64,000 bases of DNA from Ferdinandcohnia sp036962705 (GCF_036962705.1 NZ_JBALOQ010000045.1:20721-84720), one strand, 5' to 3'; positions 1-8,881 are shown, counted from the stretch's first letter. Numbers and translations: made by a program. Notes: generated by a model not told the origin, from the sequence alone.

Positions 1-1
1 T

Positions 2-541
2 CCTTCACGTACCATTAGGGCCATCGAAAGATCAATCAACCCAGACACGATCATAGCGTTGGACGAAGGGGATTCAACTCTTTGGTTTATGAGGAACTTT
101 CGTGCCGGGTGTGAGCGTGTTCTTCTTTCCAATCAATGGCGGACAATGGGATTTGGACTGCCAGCAGCCATAGCCGCTAAATTATGTATGCCGACTAAAC
201 AAGTTGTTTGTATTACAGGAGACGGTGGACTTGCAATGGTATTAGCCGATTTGCTAACCGTAGTACGATACCAACTTCAAATTACCCTTATTGTCTTTAA
301 TAATGGAACACTACAAATGGAACGGAACAAAATGGAGCTGAAGGGGCTCACTCCGGAAGGGACAGAATTAACGAACCCCGATTTCGTAAAGCTTGCCAAA
401 GCGTGTGGATGGGATGCTTATAGAATTCAATCCGAAGATGAATTAGACAAGCTATTAAAAACGGCTCTTCAAAGTAATAATCCTGTATTGCTAGATGTTC
501 CTACGGCACAAGACGAGTATCCAAACTATCCAAAATCCTAA
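2..541 (+). CDS. Thiamine-diphosphate-dependent enzyme, C-terminal part (pyruvate oxidase/acetolactate synthase-like)
   Basis: The reading frame is already open at base 2, so the gene starts before the window and only the last ~179 residues are visible. It carries the ThDP/Mg-binding signature: GDGG about 54 codons after the TTG at 59, followed ~26 residues later by an NN pair. This is the C-terminal ThDP domain of the pyruvate oxidase / acetolactate synthase / benzoylformate decarboxylase superfamily. The context resembles B. subtilis YdaP, a pyruvate-oxidase-like general stress protein, because a YdaD-like dehydrogenase follows 17 bp downstream in the same orientation. The specific substrate cannot be settled without the missing N-terminal and FAD-like domains. 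Confidence 0.85.
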   Translation, partial: PSRTIRAIERSINPDTIIALDEGDSTLWFMRNFRAGCERVLLSNQWRTMGFGLPAAIAAKLCMPTKQVVCITGDGGLAMVLADLLTVVRYQLQITLIVFNNGTLQMERNKMELKGLTPEGTELTNPDFVKLAKACGWDAYRIQSEDELDKLLKTALQSNNPVLLDVPTAQDEYPNYPKS

Positions 542-557
542 AAGGAGATAAAAAATA

Positions 558-1427
558 ATGACCAATATGTCAACACCTTTTCCACCTTATCCACCTCAAC
601 ACCAAAATCAGCAGCCGGGCATTGAATCATTGATGAATCCAAGACCTGTATACGATAACCCGAATTATTTAGGCAGTGGAAAATTGAAAGATAAAGTTGC
701 GATTATTACCGGCGGAGATAGCGGTCAAGGTCGAGCAATTGCCGTAGCTTTTGCTAAAGAAGGTGCAGATGTCGGCATTGTCTATCTGAATGAACATAGT
801 GATGCGGAGGAAACAAAACAAGTAGTTGAGCAGAAAGGTCGGCGTTGTCTTACCTTTGCGGGAGATATAGGAAATGAAAATTTTTGTAAACAAGTTGTGG
901 AGGATACGCTCAAAGAATTTGGCAAATTAGATATCCTTGTAAATAATGCAGCGGAACAACATGTACAATCTGGACTTGAATTTATCACTACAGAACAAAT
1001 GGAAAAAACGTTCAAAACAAATTTTTATTCAATTTTTTATTTAACGAAAGCCGCTTTGCCTCATTTGAAACGAGGAAGTGCAATTATCAATGCTGCTTCT
1101 TTGACCGCTTATGAAGGAAACGAACAGTTAATTGACTATTCCGCAACCAAGGGGGCAATTGTAGCTTTTACACGTTCATTATCGAAATCACTTCATGTAA
1201 AAGGGATTCGGGTCAATGGTGTGTGTCCTGGTAATATTTGGACGCCGTTAATTCCTGCTTCATTCCCTGCCGAGCAAGTTGCAAACTGGGGGATGAAGGC
1301 ACCGATGAAACGAGCCGGTCAGCCCCAAGAAGTTGCGCCAGCCTATGTCTTTTTAGCGTCAGAGGATTCCTCATATATGTCCGGGCAATTTCTGCATATA
1401 AATGGCGGAGTAGTCATTAATGGATAG
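558..1427 (+). CDS. Short-chain dehydrogenase/reductase, general stress protein 39-like
   Basis: A 289-residue classical SDR with an N-terminal proline-rich extension of about 40 residues, which is typical of the B. subtilis YdaD/YhdF/YhxC group. Visible motifs are the nucleotide-binding TGGDSGQG (51-58), NNAA (129-132), catalytic Ser181 and the Tyr194-x3-Lys198 pair. It should be an NAD(P)-dependent oxidoreductase; the substrate is unknown. An AAAGGAG ribosome binding site lies 10 bp upstream of the ATG. It probably forms an operon with the preceding ThDP enzyme (17 bp apart). In B. subtilis the relatives belong to the SigB general stress regulon; no SigB promoter is evident here. Confidence 0.9.
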   Translation: MTNMSTPFPPYPPQHQNQQPGIESLMNPRPVYDNPNYLGSGKLKDKVAIITGGDSGQGRAIAVAFAKEGADVGIVYLNEHSDAEETKQVVEQKGRRCLTFAGDIGNENFCKQVVEDTLKEFGKLDILVNNAAEQHVQSGLEFITTEQMEKTFKTNFYSIFYLTKAALPHLKRGSAIINAASLTAYEGNEQLIDYSATKGAIVAFTRSLSKSLHVKGIRVNGVCPGNIWTPLIPASFPAEQVANWGMKAPMKRAGQPQEVAPAYVFLASEDSSYMSGQFLHINGGVVING

Positions 1428-1753
1428 CTCCCCCAAGGGGAAAGGCACCTTTTTTCTTGAATTATTTAGCATTATACGCTGTCCCTTTATTTATTCCTTT
1501 TCATATGAAAATGTCCGCCCTGTTTCGAAATGGTTGATAGGGTAGAGCTAGTACAAATAGAACCTACTACATTAGGGGAAATTGAAGGACATATTAAAGA
1601 GATGATAATTGGAAGGTTAAAGGATTAATATAAAACCAATGCCTAAGTTCCGTTTCTTACTAAATACGGTATTTAGGCATTTTCACATTATTCATTATTC
1701 ATTCACAATCTATATCTGGACCGGTCTGAATAAAAAAAGAGGTCCTTTTTCTC
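1428..1753. other. Intergenic region with a hairpin and a short ORF remnant
   Basis: This stretch holds a weak wobble-rich hairpin just after the SDR stop (about 1435-1459), a possible 32-codon ORF (1530-1628) with no recognisable relative, and a better inverted repeat at 1638-1681 (AATGCCTAA against TTTAGGCATT, with inner CCGT/ACGG pairing) followed by TTTTC. The last may act as a terminator. A short AAGAG/CTCTT hairpin at 1738-1755, read on the minus strand, ends in U residues and may terminate the MOSC gene. No gene in this stretch can be supported. Confidence 0.4.
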
Positions 1754-2464
1754 TTATTTATTTGGCCCATACACACGACTATCAATTGATTTTATCTCGC
1801 CTTTGAGTCGTTTTGTGAGTGTTTCTTTCCAGTTTGGTGCAAGATACTCACACGCAGCTAATTTTGCAGCTGCTTCCATATCATCTTTCTTTTCATGCAT
1901 GACTTCATTGCAACGAGCGATTGTCCATTCAGGATATGGCCGTTCGATCAACTTGATTGTATCGTGCTCTTTTACCATGCCTTCTTTTACAACACGGAAG
2001 TACCATCCAGTTCGTCCGCTTTTTTGAATCCGTAATGCAAAATCTAGTATTTTAAAGCGTCGAGCAGGCTTCCAGCAGGACTGACGAGGTTGCGCTACTT
2101 GAACCACTGCTTCACCAACCTCATATATATCCCCAATGCACACATTTGCTTCATCCAGCCCTACTACAGAGAAATTTTCCCCCATTGCTCCTGCCTGAAT
2201 CTGGTCATTTTCCAATTCACTTTGCCAATTTTCATAATGAGTTGCTGCATAGGCTAGTACTGCCTTTTCAGGTCCACCGTGATTTTTTAAATCAGCTTGT
2301 CCGTCTCCATCTAATTTTTCCTTACCAAGCCAGAGAGGTGCTTGAACCGGTTCTTTAAAAATCCCACTTGTCCATTCTTTTTCCATGAGTTTCTTCGCAT
2401 TCGGGTCACCTACCGTTTTTGGCTTACCGATAAACAATTGATTTATGTAAGGCTGTTTCTCCAT
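1754..2464 (-). CDS. MOSC domain-containing protein (YiiM/YflK-like)
   Basis: A 236-residue MOSC-domain protein (molybdenum cofactor sulfurase C-terminal domain family). The N-terminal half contains the HGGP motif at about 62-65, and the conserved cysteine (Cys130 in QPRQSCWKPARR) is the residue expected to carry sulfur or bind a molybdenum centre. The length and layout fit B. subtilis YflK and E. coli YiiM; YiiM is linked to resistance to N-hydroxylated base analogues through Moco-dependent reduction. A good Shine-Dalgarno (AGGAGATGG) precedes the ATG. It appears monocistronic, with proC divergent beyond a 266-bp spacer. Confidence 0.85.
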   Translation of the reverse strand: MEKQPYINQLFIGKPKTVGDPNAKKLMEKEWTSGIFKEPVQAPLWLGKEKLDGDGQADLKNHGGPEKAVLAYAATHYENWQSELENDQIQAGAMGENFSVVGLDEANVCIGDIYEVGEAVVQVAQPRQSCWKPARRFKILDFALRIQKSGRTGWYFRVVKEGMVKEHDTIKLIERPYPEWTIARCNEVMHEKKDDMEAAAKLAACEYLAPNWKETLTKRLKGEIKSIDSRVYGPNK

Positions 2465-2730
2465 TCTCCCATCTCCTTTAGCAATAGTTTACCATGAATT
2501 GGGACTTGTCCCTCTGACCCACTCACTGATTCTTGTTCAATCTTCAAATATTATCCTCAGCGACGTTATGAGTGCGTAACAGGTGGTTTGATGTAATTAG
2601 CTTTCTGTGGCGACGCTTACACTAACTAATTGAATCATATGCACATGACTTTCCGAGAACCCCTTGATAATGAATTTAAAGATGTTACGATATGGACGTT
2701 GCTACAAATCGACTACAAAGGAGACATTAG

Positions 2731-3585
2731 ATGTTACATGAAAAAACAATTGCTTTTATAGGGGCAGGGTCCATGTCAGAAGCAATGATTTCTGGAATTG
2801 TTGCAGCTGGAAAAGTCCCAACCAATCAAATTTTTGTAACAAACAGAACGAATACGGAAAGACTACAACAGTTAGAAGCAGAGTATAAGATTAATGGTTT
2901 AGTAAGCCAAAATTTTAATTTAAAAAATGCCGATATAATCGTCCTCGCAATGAAACCTAAAGATGCAGAAGTTGCATTACAGTCCATCAAAGATTCAATT
3001 CTACCGAACCAACTCGTTTTATCCGTGTTAGCGGGTATTACCACAACCTATATGGAGCAGCATTTACCAGTGGGGCAACAGGTAATCCGGGTAATGCCGA
3101 ATACATCTAGCATGATTGGAGAGTCTGCAACGGCCATATCAGCCGGTTCCTATACCACTAATGAAAATATGTTACTAGCAAAAGAATTGCTAGAATCGAT
3201 TGGGGCAGTTTACGAGATTCCAGAAGACCAAATGGATGTTTTTACAGGAGTAGCGGGCAGTGGTCCAGCTTACATTTATTATCTAATGGAGCATATGGAA
3301 GCAACCGTGAAAAAGCTCGGCTTACAGGAAAAGTTATCAAGGGAAATAATTGCGCAAACGATTATCGGGGCTGCAAAAATGATTCAGCAACAGGGTGAAA
3401 CGCCTACAACATTACGAGAAAATGTGACTTCACCAAACGGAACGACCGCTGCTGGTTTAGCAGCATTAGAAATGAATGGTGGCGGAAAGGCTATCTCTCA
3501 AGCAATTAAACACGCGGCTATGCGCTCACATGAGATAAGCTCACAGCTTGAAGGCAAAACGACCAAAAAAGTTCAGGCTGTCTAA
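2731..3585 (+). CDS. proC: Pyrroline-5-carboxylate reductase
   Basis: A 284-residue P5C reductase, the last step of proline synthesis (P5C + NAD(P)H to proline). The N-terminal Rossmann motif GAGSMSEAM lies at about 11-19, and the C-terminal signature TSPNGTTAAGL is typical of ProC, where these residues line the active site. An AAAGGAG site sits 7-8 bp before the ATG. It corresponds to the ProI/ProC group of B. subtilis. It is followed by a fragment of a glutamate-5-kinase gene, suggesting that a neighbouring proB was once present. No complete T-box is visible in the 266-bp upstream spacer. Confidence 0.93.
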   Translation: MLHEKTIAFIGAGSMSEAMISGIVAAGKVPTNQIFVTNRTNTERLQQLEAEYKINGLVSQNFNLKNADIIVLAMKPKDAEVALQSIKDSILPNQLVLSVLAGITTTYMEQHLPVGQQVIRVMPNTSSMIGESATAISAGSYTTNENMLLAKELLESIGAVYEIPEDQMDVFTGVAGSGPAYIYYLMEHMEATVKKLGLQEKLSREIIAQTIIGAAKMIQQQGETPTTLRENVTSPNGTTAAGLAALEMNGGGKAISQAIKHAAMRSHEISSQLEGKTTKKVQAV

Positions 3586-3599
3586 CATAAAATACCTTT

Positions 3600-3645
3600 T
3601 ACCGGCGATAAGCGCTTGTAAAAGTTCATTATCGTCCGGCAATCA
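3600..3645 (+). other. Bulged hairpin downstream of proC
   Basis: An inverted repeat (CCGGCGATAA against TTATCGTCCGG, one bulged T) lies 15-60 bp after the proC stop codon. There is no T-run, so it is not a clear terminator. It may stabilise the proC 3' end or be a relic of the leader of the lost proB gene. Confidence 0.35.
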
Positions 3646-3673
3646 ATAACAAAAACAGATAAGGATTGATCGG

Positions 3674-3760
3674 ATGTCCATAGAAAAAGACGTCATTAAG
3701 ATTGGAAGCAGCTCATTAACGAGAAATGAGTTAGATAAACGAACACGGCAGAACGTTTAG
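3674..3760 (+). pseudogene. N-terminal remnant of glutamate 5-kinase (proB)
   Basis: A 28-codon ORF with its own ribosome binding site (AAGGA) encodes a stretch containing VIKIGSSSLTRNELD. This matches the N-terminal VVKIGSSSLT phosphate-binding motif of ProB glutamate 5-kinase. The reading frame then runs straight into a perfect intrinsic terminator, so the other ~340 residues are gone. Its position directly after proC supports a decayed proC-proB arrangement rather than chance similarity. Confidence 0.65.
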
Positions 3761-3779
3761 CATTCTGCCGTGTTTTTTT
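3743..3779 (+). terminator. Intrinsic terminator
   Basis: A perfect 11-bp stem (ACACGGCAGAA / TTCTGCCGTGT) with a 9-nt loop is followed by a run of T residues. It overlaps the end of the proB remnant and ends the proC transcript. Confidence 0.9.
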
Positions 3780-3806
3780 GGGTCAGTGGACTTGTCCCTT
3801 AAGTCT

Positions 3807-4640
3807 CTATAGGTTGAAATAACTATCTAATAAGTATGCTATCCATTTGCAATGCGGATGGTTTCGGATATTTTCCACAAGTCCTTTGATTATAGCAGAG
3901 GTAAACGTTTGTTCCTGGACCTGTTCCTGTAAAAGCAACAACGACTCCCTCTCAATAGAATCCGCCATTTCTTTTACCTTTTCCTCAATCAACGGTAATA
4001 GTTGATCCTTTGTTACATCTCCCTGCATTTGAAACACAGACAAATCCATATGCTCTAGGTTTAAAAAAGGAAGGGTCATACCGTGAGCCAAGAGGTTTGT
4101 TTTTTCCACAAGTGACTTGCAAAGAAGGTCCACATCTAGAGGGATTTTCTGATACAAAAAAAGCTCTGAATACATCCGTGTAAAGCCCTTAATGCAATAT
4201 AGCAAATCATATTTTGTATGTTTTACTTTATCTCCGTAGATGCGATCAATCAACAAAAGAATCGTGGAATTAATAAGTTTGTCAAAGTAGTGCATTTTAA
4301 GGATAAGCTTTTTGTTTAGAGACTGTGTATACTCCTTCATTAGGATATTCGCGAAGTCCGTATGCTGACTAAACGATTGAAAGCTTACATAATAATATTC
4401 AAACAATAGGTTTTTCTCATCTTTTTTATTTTTGACTACATGGTCAATGTCCGTAAAAATCTGTTCCATAAATTGATCAATCAGGGCGATGATTAATTCA
4501 TCCTTCGATTTAAATGAAAGATAGAAGGCACCCTTAGAAATTCCGCACTGATCAGTTATCTGTTGAACGGAAGTTGCCTCAAATCCTTGCTTCGCGAAAA
4601 GCTCTAAAGCTTTGTCCATTATTAATTGTTTTTTCATCAT
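3807..4640 (-). CDS. TetR family transcriptional repressor (YerO-like)
   Basis: A 277-residue TetR-type regulator. The N-terminal 45 residues form the helix-turn-helix (GFEATSVQQITDQCGISKGAFYLSF is the recognisable core, in part), followed by a long helical ligand-binding domain. It is divergent from an RND efflux pump, the same arrangement as B. subtilis yerO-swrC. The shared 96-bp spacer contains a palindrome (4672-4689) in the spacer of the pump promoter, so it most likely represses the pump and perhaps itself. Length is close to YerO. The inducing ligand is unknown. Confidence 0.88.
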   Translation of the reverse strand: MMKKQLIMDKALELFAKQGFEATSVQQITDQCGISKGAFYLSFKSKDELIIALIDQFMEQIFTDIDHVVKNKKDEKNLLFEYYYVSFQSFSQHTDFANILMKEYTQSLNKKLILKMHYFDKLINSTILLLIDRIYGDKVKHTKYDLLYCIKGFTRMYSELFLYQKIPLDVDLLCKSLVEKTNLLAHGMTLPFLNLEHMDLSVFQMQGDVTKDQLLPLIEEKVKEMADSIERESLLLLQEQVQEQTFTSAIIKGLVENIRNHPHCKWIAYLLDSYFNL

Positions 4641-4665
4641 GTCTTGTCTCTCCCACTAATCATTA

Positions 4666-4694
4666 TTGACAAATGACTGAATGGTCATTATTAT
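4666..4694 (+). promoter_or_regulatory. Efflux-pump promoter with TetR-type operator in the spacer
   Basis: A consensus -35 (TTGACA, 4666-4671) and -10 (TATTAT, 4689-4694) are separated by exactly 17 bp. The palindrome AATGAC-N6-GTCATT (4672-4689) fills that spacer. Bound repressor would directly block RNA polymerase, as expected for control by the divergent TetR gene. Confidence 0.75.
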
Positions 4695-4736
4695 AAATAA
4701 ATGGGTTAAATAAGTCAATCTAGGGTAGGTGTAAGT

Positions 4737-7700
4737 GTGAGAGGTATAGCCAATTTTGTACTAAAAAATAAACTTGCGGTTTGGTTATTAACAATAATTA
4801 TAACGGTATCTGGAATTTATTCAGGTACACAAATGAAGACAGAAACCATTCCAGATATATCAATTCCTTTCTTAATGGTCATGGATGTGTATCCTGGAGC
4901 AACTCCAGAACAGGTAATGGAAGATGTCTCGATGCCAATTGAAAAAGCGGTTGAAGGACTTGATGGAGTTAAATCTGTCTATTCGAATTCATATTCGAAC
5001 ATGGCCAATATCCAAGTTGAATATGACTATGGTGAGGATATGGACGAGGCTAAGCGTGCCCTGCAGTCTGCATTAGATGCAGTTACTTTACCAGAAGGTG
5101 CACAAGAGCCTATGATTACTGCGATTAGCATGAACATGATGCCAGTCGTGGCACTTAGTGTAAGTAGTACAACTGAAGATATTGTGGAATTAACATCAAC
5201 AGTTGAAGATGTTTTACTTCCTAAAATTGACAAACTTGATGGGGTTGGTTCCGCAACGATCACAGGTCAGCATATTGAGGAAGTAGAACTTACCTATAAT
5301 AAAGAAAAAATGGCTGAGCTTGACTTAACAGAAGACACAGTCAAGCAAATGATCCAAGCTAGTGACATGGCTGTATCATTAGGTCTTTTTGAATTTGAAG
5401 AAGGCGAACAAGCTGTTTCGATTGATGGGAAATTCATGACTGCAGCTGAATTAAAGGAAATGATAATTCCAGTTACACCTTCTGAAAACAATCCTGTACC
5501 ATTCGTGGAGCTTGGGGAGATCGCAACAATCGAAGAGGTTGGACGCGTTCAATCTGTTTCTCGTACGAACGGTAAAGACGCGATTGCGATTCAAATTGTA
5601 AAAGAGCAACAAGCTAATACAGTGGATGTTGTAAATGAGGTAAAAGACCTTATCAAGGATGAACAGGATCGAATTGACGGCCTTGTTATCGATGTATCGC
5701 TTGACCAAGGTGAGCCAATTGAAAAATCTGTTGCCACAATGGTGGAAAAAGCACTCTTTGGTGGTTTGATTGCAGTATTAATCATATTACTATTCCTACG
5801 TAATTTTAGATCAACGATTATTTCGATTGTATCAATCCCGGTCTCCATTTTTATGGCATTGTTGTTATTAAAATGGATGGATATTACGTTAAACTTAATG
5901 ACACTTGGAGCAGTTACCGTTGCAATTGGACGTGTAATTGACGACTCCATCGTAGTTGTAGAAAATATTTATCGACGACTTCATTTAAAAGAAGAAAAAT
6001 TAAATGGTCGTGCATTAATTCGTGAAGCAACCCTTGAAATGTTCAAACCAATCTTTTCATCAACTTTAGTAACGGTTGCTGTATTCGCACCACTTATTTT
6101 TGTAGGCGGAATGGTTGGCGAATTGTTCATGCCATTCGCATTAACAATGACCTTCGCTCTAGGTGCTTCATTACTAGTTGCGATCACAATCGTACCAGCG
6201 TTATCTCATACACTCTTTAAAAAACAGCTTTATATTGAAAAAACAGAAGCGAAGCATAAAGAGGCAGGTAAGCTTGCAAATGGGTACAAAGGTATTTTAA
6301 ATTGGTCGCTCAATCATAAAATCATTGTATCTGTGCTTTCAATCTTACTGTTAGTAGGAAGTTTAGCATTAACGCCGTTAATCGGTTTTAGTTTTATGGG
6401 TAGTGAAGAAGAAAAGGTTATGTATTTAACCTACACACCAGGTACTGGTGAGTTAAAGGAAGAAACGCTTGAAAATGTGGCAGCAGTTGAAAACGAGTTA
6501 CTTAAACGTGATGATATTGATATTCTTCAACTTTCAGTAACGGAAAGTGGAGACCCAATGGCCGCGATGATGGGAGGCGGAGGTGACGGTGCGCTCATGT
6601 ACCTCATTTTTGACCCGGAAATGGATAACTTCCCAGAAGTCCGCGAAGATATTGAGGAATATGTGTTCAATATTGGTCAATCTGGTGAATGGAAGAGCCA
6701 GAACTTCTCGGCGATGTCCATGAATTCAAATGAGGTAAGCTATACATTGTATAGTGAAGATTTAAATAAGCTTTATGATGCAGTAGACATGGTCGAAGGT
6801 GTCATGAAGGATGCAGGCGGCTTGGAGGATGTTTCTTCAAGTGCAGAGGATGCGTATGTAGAGTACACATTCAATGTCGAGCAGGATGAATTATTACAAT
6901 ATGGACTTACAACTGGCCAAATTGTGATGATGTTAAACCCAGACCGTTCACAAGAGGTAATAACAACGGTTGAAAAAGATGGGAACACATTAGAGGTTGT
7001 TGTTCAGCAGGAAAAAGTAGCTACACCTAAATCAATTGATGACCTTCTTGCAACACAAGTTCCAACAGCAACAGGCACAGCATTACCGCTTTCTGAGTTG
7101 GTAGAGGTTGAGGAAGGAACAACTTTAAATACACTTGCCCGCAGTAAAGGCGAGTATTATGCTTCCGTTTCAGGAAACATTATCGGTGACGACATTTCAA
7201 AGGTAACATCGAAGGTTGGAAAAGACATTGATAAACTAGACCTTCCAAAAGGTGTAACACTTGATATTGCAGGTGTTCAAGCAGATATGGTTGAAACATT
7301 TACGCAGCTAGGTCTTGCAATGCTTGCAGCGATAGCAATTGTATACTTCATTCTTGTAGTAACATTTGGTGAAGGAGTTGCACCATTTGCAATTCTATTC
7401 TCACTTCCATTTGCGATAATTGGATCGTTTGTTGGATTATTAATTGCAGGCGAAACGATTTCCGTATCGGTTATGATGGGACTGTTAATGTTGATTGGTA
7501 TTGTTGTAACAAACGCGATCGTTTTAGTCGACCGTATTATTCATATGGAGCGCGATGGAATGACAATGCGTGAAGCAATTCTTGAAGCTGGTTCAACCCG
7601 TTTACGTCCAATCCTGATGACAGCAATTGCGACAATCGGTGCGTTAATTCCGTTATTATTTGGCGAAGGCGGCGGAGGCTTAATTTCGAAAGGGCTTGGT

Positions 7701-7820
7701 ATTACCGTTATCGGTGGTCTAGCAAGTTCGACTTTATTAACACTTCTAGTCGTTCCAATTGTCTATGAAATTCTGTCTAAGCTCTTTAAGAAAGACCGTA
7801 AAAACATACAAGAAAACTAA
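4737..7820 (+). CDS. swrC: RND family efflux transporter, SwrC/YerP type
   Basis: A 1027-residue HAE-type RND permease. There is one membrane helix at the N-terminus, a large extracellular loop to about residue 330, a membrane block (about 335-510) containing the RND signature VIDDSIVVVEN near residue 400, a second extracellular loop, and a C-terminal membrane block (about 865-1015). In B. subtilis SwrC exports surfactin and is needed for swarming; it is also a general lipophile exporter. No periplasmic adaptor or outer-membrane partner accompanies it, as expected in a monoderm. The start is GTG behind AGGGTAGG. It is controlled by the divergent TetR gene. The exact substrate is not deducible. 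Confidence 0.9.
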   Translation: MRGIANFVLKNKLAVWLLTIIITVSGIYSGTQMKTETIPDISIPFLMVMDVYPGATPEQVMEDVSMPIEKAVEGLDGVKSVYSNSYSNMANIQVEYDYGEDMDEAKRALQSALDAVTLPEGAQEPMITAISMNMMPVVALSVSSTTEDIVELTSTVEDVLLPKIDKLDGVGSATITGQHIEEVELTYNKEKMAELDLTEDTVKQMIQASDMAVSLGLFEFEEGEQAVSIDGKFMTAAELKEMIIPVTPSENNPVPFVELGEIATIEEVGRVQSVSRTNGKDAIAIQIVKEQQANTVDVVNEVKDLIKDEQDRIDGLVIDVSLDQGEPIEKSVATMVEKALFGGLIAVLIILLFLRNFRSTIISIVSIPVSIFMALLLLKWMDITLNLMTLGAVTVAIGRVIDDSIVVVENIYRRLHLKEEKLNGRALIREATLEMFKPIFSSTLVTVAVFAPLIFVGGMVGELFMPFALTMTFALGASLLVAITIVPALSHTLFKKQLYIEKTEAKHKEAGKLANGYKGILNWSLNHKIIVSVLSILLLVGSLALTPLIGFSFMGSEEEKVMYLTYTPGTGELKEETLENVAAVENELLKRDDIDILQLSVTESGDPMAAMMGGGGDGALMYLIFDPEMDNFPEVREDIEEYVFNIGQSGEWKSQNFSAMSMNSNEVSYTLYSEDLNKLYDAVDMVEGVMKDAGGLEDVSSSAEDAYVEYTFNVEQDELLQYGLTTGQIVMMLNPDRSQEVITTVEKDGNTLEVVVQQEKVATPKSIDDLLATQVPTATGTALPLSELVEVEEGTTLNTLARSKGEYYASVSGNIIGDDISKVTSKVGKDIDKLDLPKGVTLDIAGVQADMVETFTQLGLAMLAAIAIVYFILVVTFGEGVAPFAILFSLPFAIIGSFVGLLIAGETISVSVMMGLLMLIGIVVTNAIVLVDRIIHMERDGMTMREAILEAGSTRLRPILMTAIATIGALIPLLFGEGGGGLISKGLGITVIGGLASSTLLTLLVVPIVYEILSKLFKKDRKNIQEN

Positions 7821-7828
7821 TCATTTAC

Positions 7829-7864
7829 GCCCTACAAGGTTAAACATATCTTGTAGGGCTTTTT
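7829..7864 (+). terminator. Intrinsic terminator after the RND pump
   Basis: A 10-bp stem (GCCCTACAAG / CTTGTAGGGC) with an 11-nt loop and five T residues lies 9 bp beyond the stop codon. Confidence 0.9.
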
Positions 7865-7880
7865 AACATTATATAGTCGG

Positions 7881-8016
7881 NNNNNNNNNNNNNNNNNNNN
7901 NNNNNNNNNNNNNNNNNNNNNNNNNNNNNNNNNNNNNNNNNNNNNNNNNNNNNNNNNNNNNNNNNNNNNNNNNNNNNNNNNNNNNNNNNNNNNNNNNNNN
8001 NNNNNNNNNNNNNNNN
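7881..8016. other. Assembly gap (136 N)
   Basis: A run of N. The 13 bases immediately after it (8017-8029, AAGGCGCATTTGA) are identical to the end of the interspersed repeat at 30838-30850. The unresolved sequence is therefore probably another copy of that element. Confidence 0.95.
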
Positions 8017-8052
8017 AAGGCGCATTTGATTAAAATTTTTTCTAAAGTTGTG

Positions 8053-8083
8053 TTGACCTTGACGTTACGTTAAGGTGTAAAGT
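8053..8083 (+). promoter_or_regulatory. MerR-type promoter with 19-bp spacer and dyad operator
   Basis: The -35 TTGACC (8053-8058) and -10 TAAAGT (8078-8083) are 19 bp apart, the long spacing typical of MerR-activated promoters. A near-perfect dyad (ACCTT.ACGT.ACGT.AAGGT, 8056-8076) occupies the spacer. It suggests autoregulation of the downstream MerR-TipAS gene. Confidence 0.8.
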
Positions 8084-8105
8084 GAAAATATCAGGGGGGG
8101 ATGAG

Positions 8106-8873
8106 ATGGAATACACGGTTCAAAAGTTAGCGAAACTAGCGGGAGTTAGCACAAGAACACTTCGGTATTACGATGAAATTGAGATTCTTAAGCCGGCAAG
8201 GATCAATTCATCAGGTTATCGAATCTATGGCCAAGATGAAGTCAACCGTCTCCAGCAAATTCTTTTTTACCGTGAGCTCGGAGTCAATCTAACTGATATT
8301 AAACAAATCATGACAAACCCTGCCTTCGATGAATCCAAAGCACTAAAAGATCATCGAAAGCAGCTCCTTGATAAACGAAAACAAATTGATCAATTACTTG
8401 CCAATGTCGAAAAAACCATTGCGCAAAAGGAAGGGAGAATAACGATGTCTGATCAAGAAAAGTTTGAAGGCTTTAAAAAGAAAGCCATTGAAGAAAATGA
8501 GAAAAAATACGGTAAAGAAATCCGTGAAAAATATGGAGAGGAAACAGTTAAACAATCAAACAAGAAGTATATGAACATGTCAAAAGAGGATCATGACGCG
8601 GTGACACGTCTTGGTGAAGAGCTAATGGAAACCTTACAAGAGGCGATGAAGACTGGCGACCCCGCAGGTGAGTTAGCACAGAAAGCAGCAGAAATGCACA
8701 AGCAGTGGCTCATGTTTTATTGGCCAAGCTACTCAAAAGAGGCGCATGCAGGTCTAGCACAAATGTATGTCGATGACGAGAGATTCACAGCGTATTACGA
8801 CAAAGAACAACCAGGAACAGCAGAATTCTTAAGAGATGCGATTCTTGTGTATACGGGACAAAAGGGTGAATAA
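8106..8873 (+). CDS. MerR family regulator with TipAS ligand-binding domain (Mta-like)
   Basis: A 255-residue regulator. The N-terminal MerR winged helix (about 1-70, with the hallmark TRTLRYYDEIEIL) is followed by a dimerisation helix and a C-terminal TipAS antibiotic-recognition domain. This is the architecture of B. subtilis Mta and Streptomyces TipAL, which activate multidrug transporter genes on binding drugs. The ATG at 8106 is chosen over the GTG at 8082 because a G-rich Shine-Dalgarno directly precedes it and because 8082 falls inside the -10 element. No transporter gene sits beside it, so its targets lie elsewhere, apart from its own promoter. Confidence 0.88.
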   Translation: MEYTVQKLAKLAGVSTRTLRYYDEIEILKPARINSSGYRIYGQDEVNRLQQILFYRELGVNLTDIKQIMTNPAFDESKALKDHRKQLLDKRKQIDQLLANVEKTIAQKEGRITMSDQEKFEGFKKKAIEENEKKYGKEIREKYGEETVKQSNKKYMNMSKEDHDAVTRLGEELMETLQEAMKTGDPAGELAQKAAEMHKQWLMFYWPSYSKEAHAGLAQMYVDDERFTAYYDKEQPGTAEFLRDAILVYTGQKGE

Positions 8874-8881
8874 AGTTTATG

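Noticed and set aside
1530..1628. A 32-codon ORF between SDR and MOSC genes
   Set aside because: No ribosome binding site and no recognisable family. It may be a gene remnant but cannot be named.
2500..2730. A T-box leader for proC
   Set aside because: ProC/proB genes in Bacillus can have T-boxes, but no TGGNACC core or terminator/antiterminator pair is present here.
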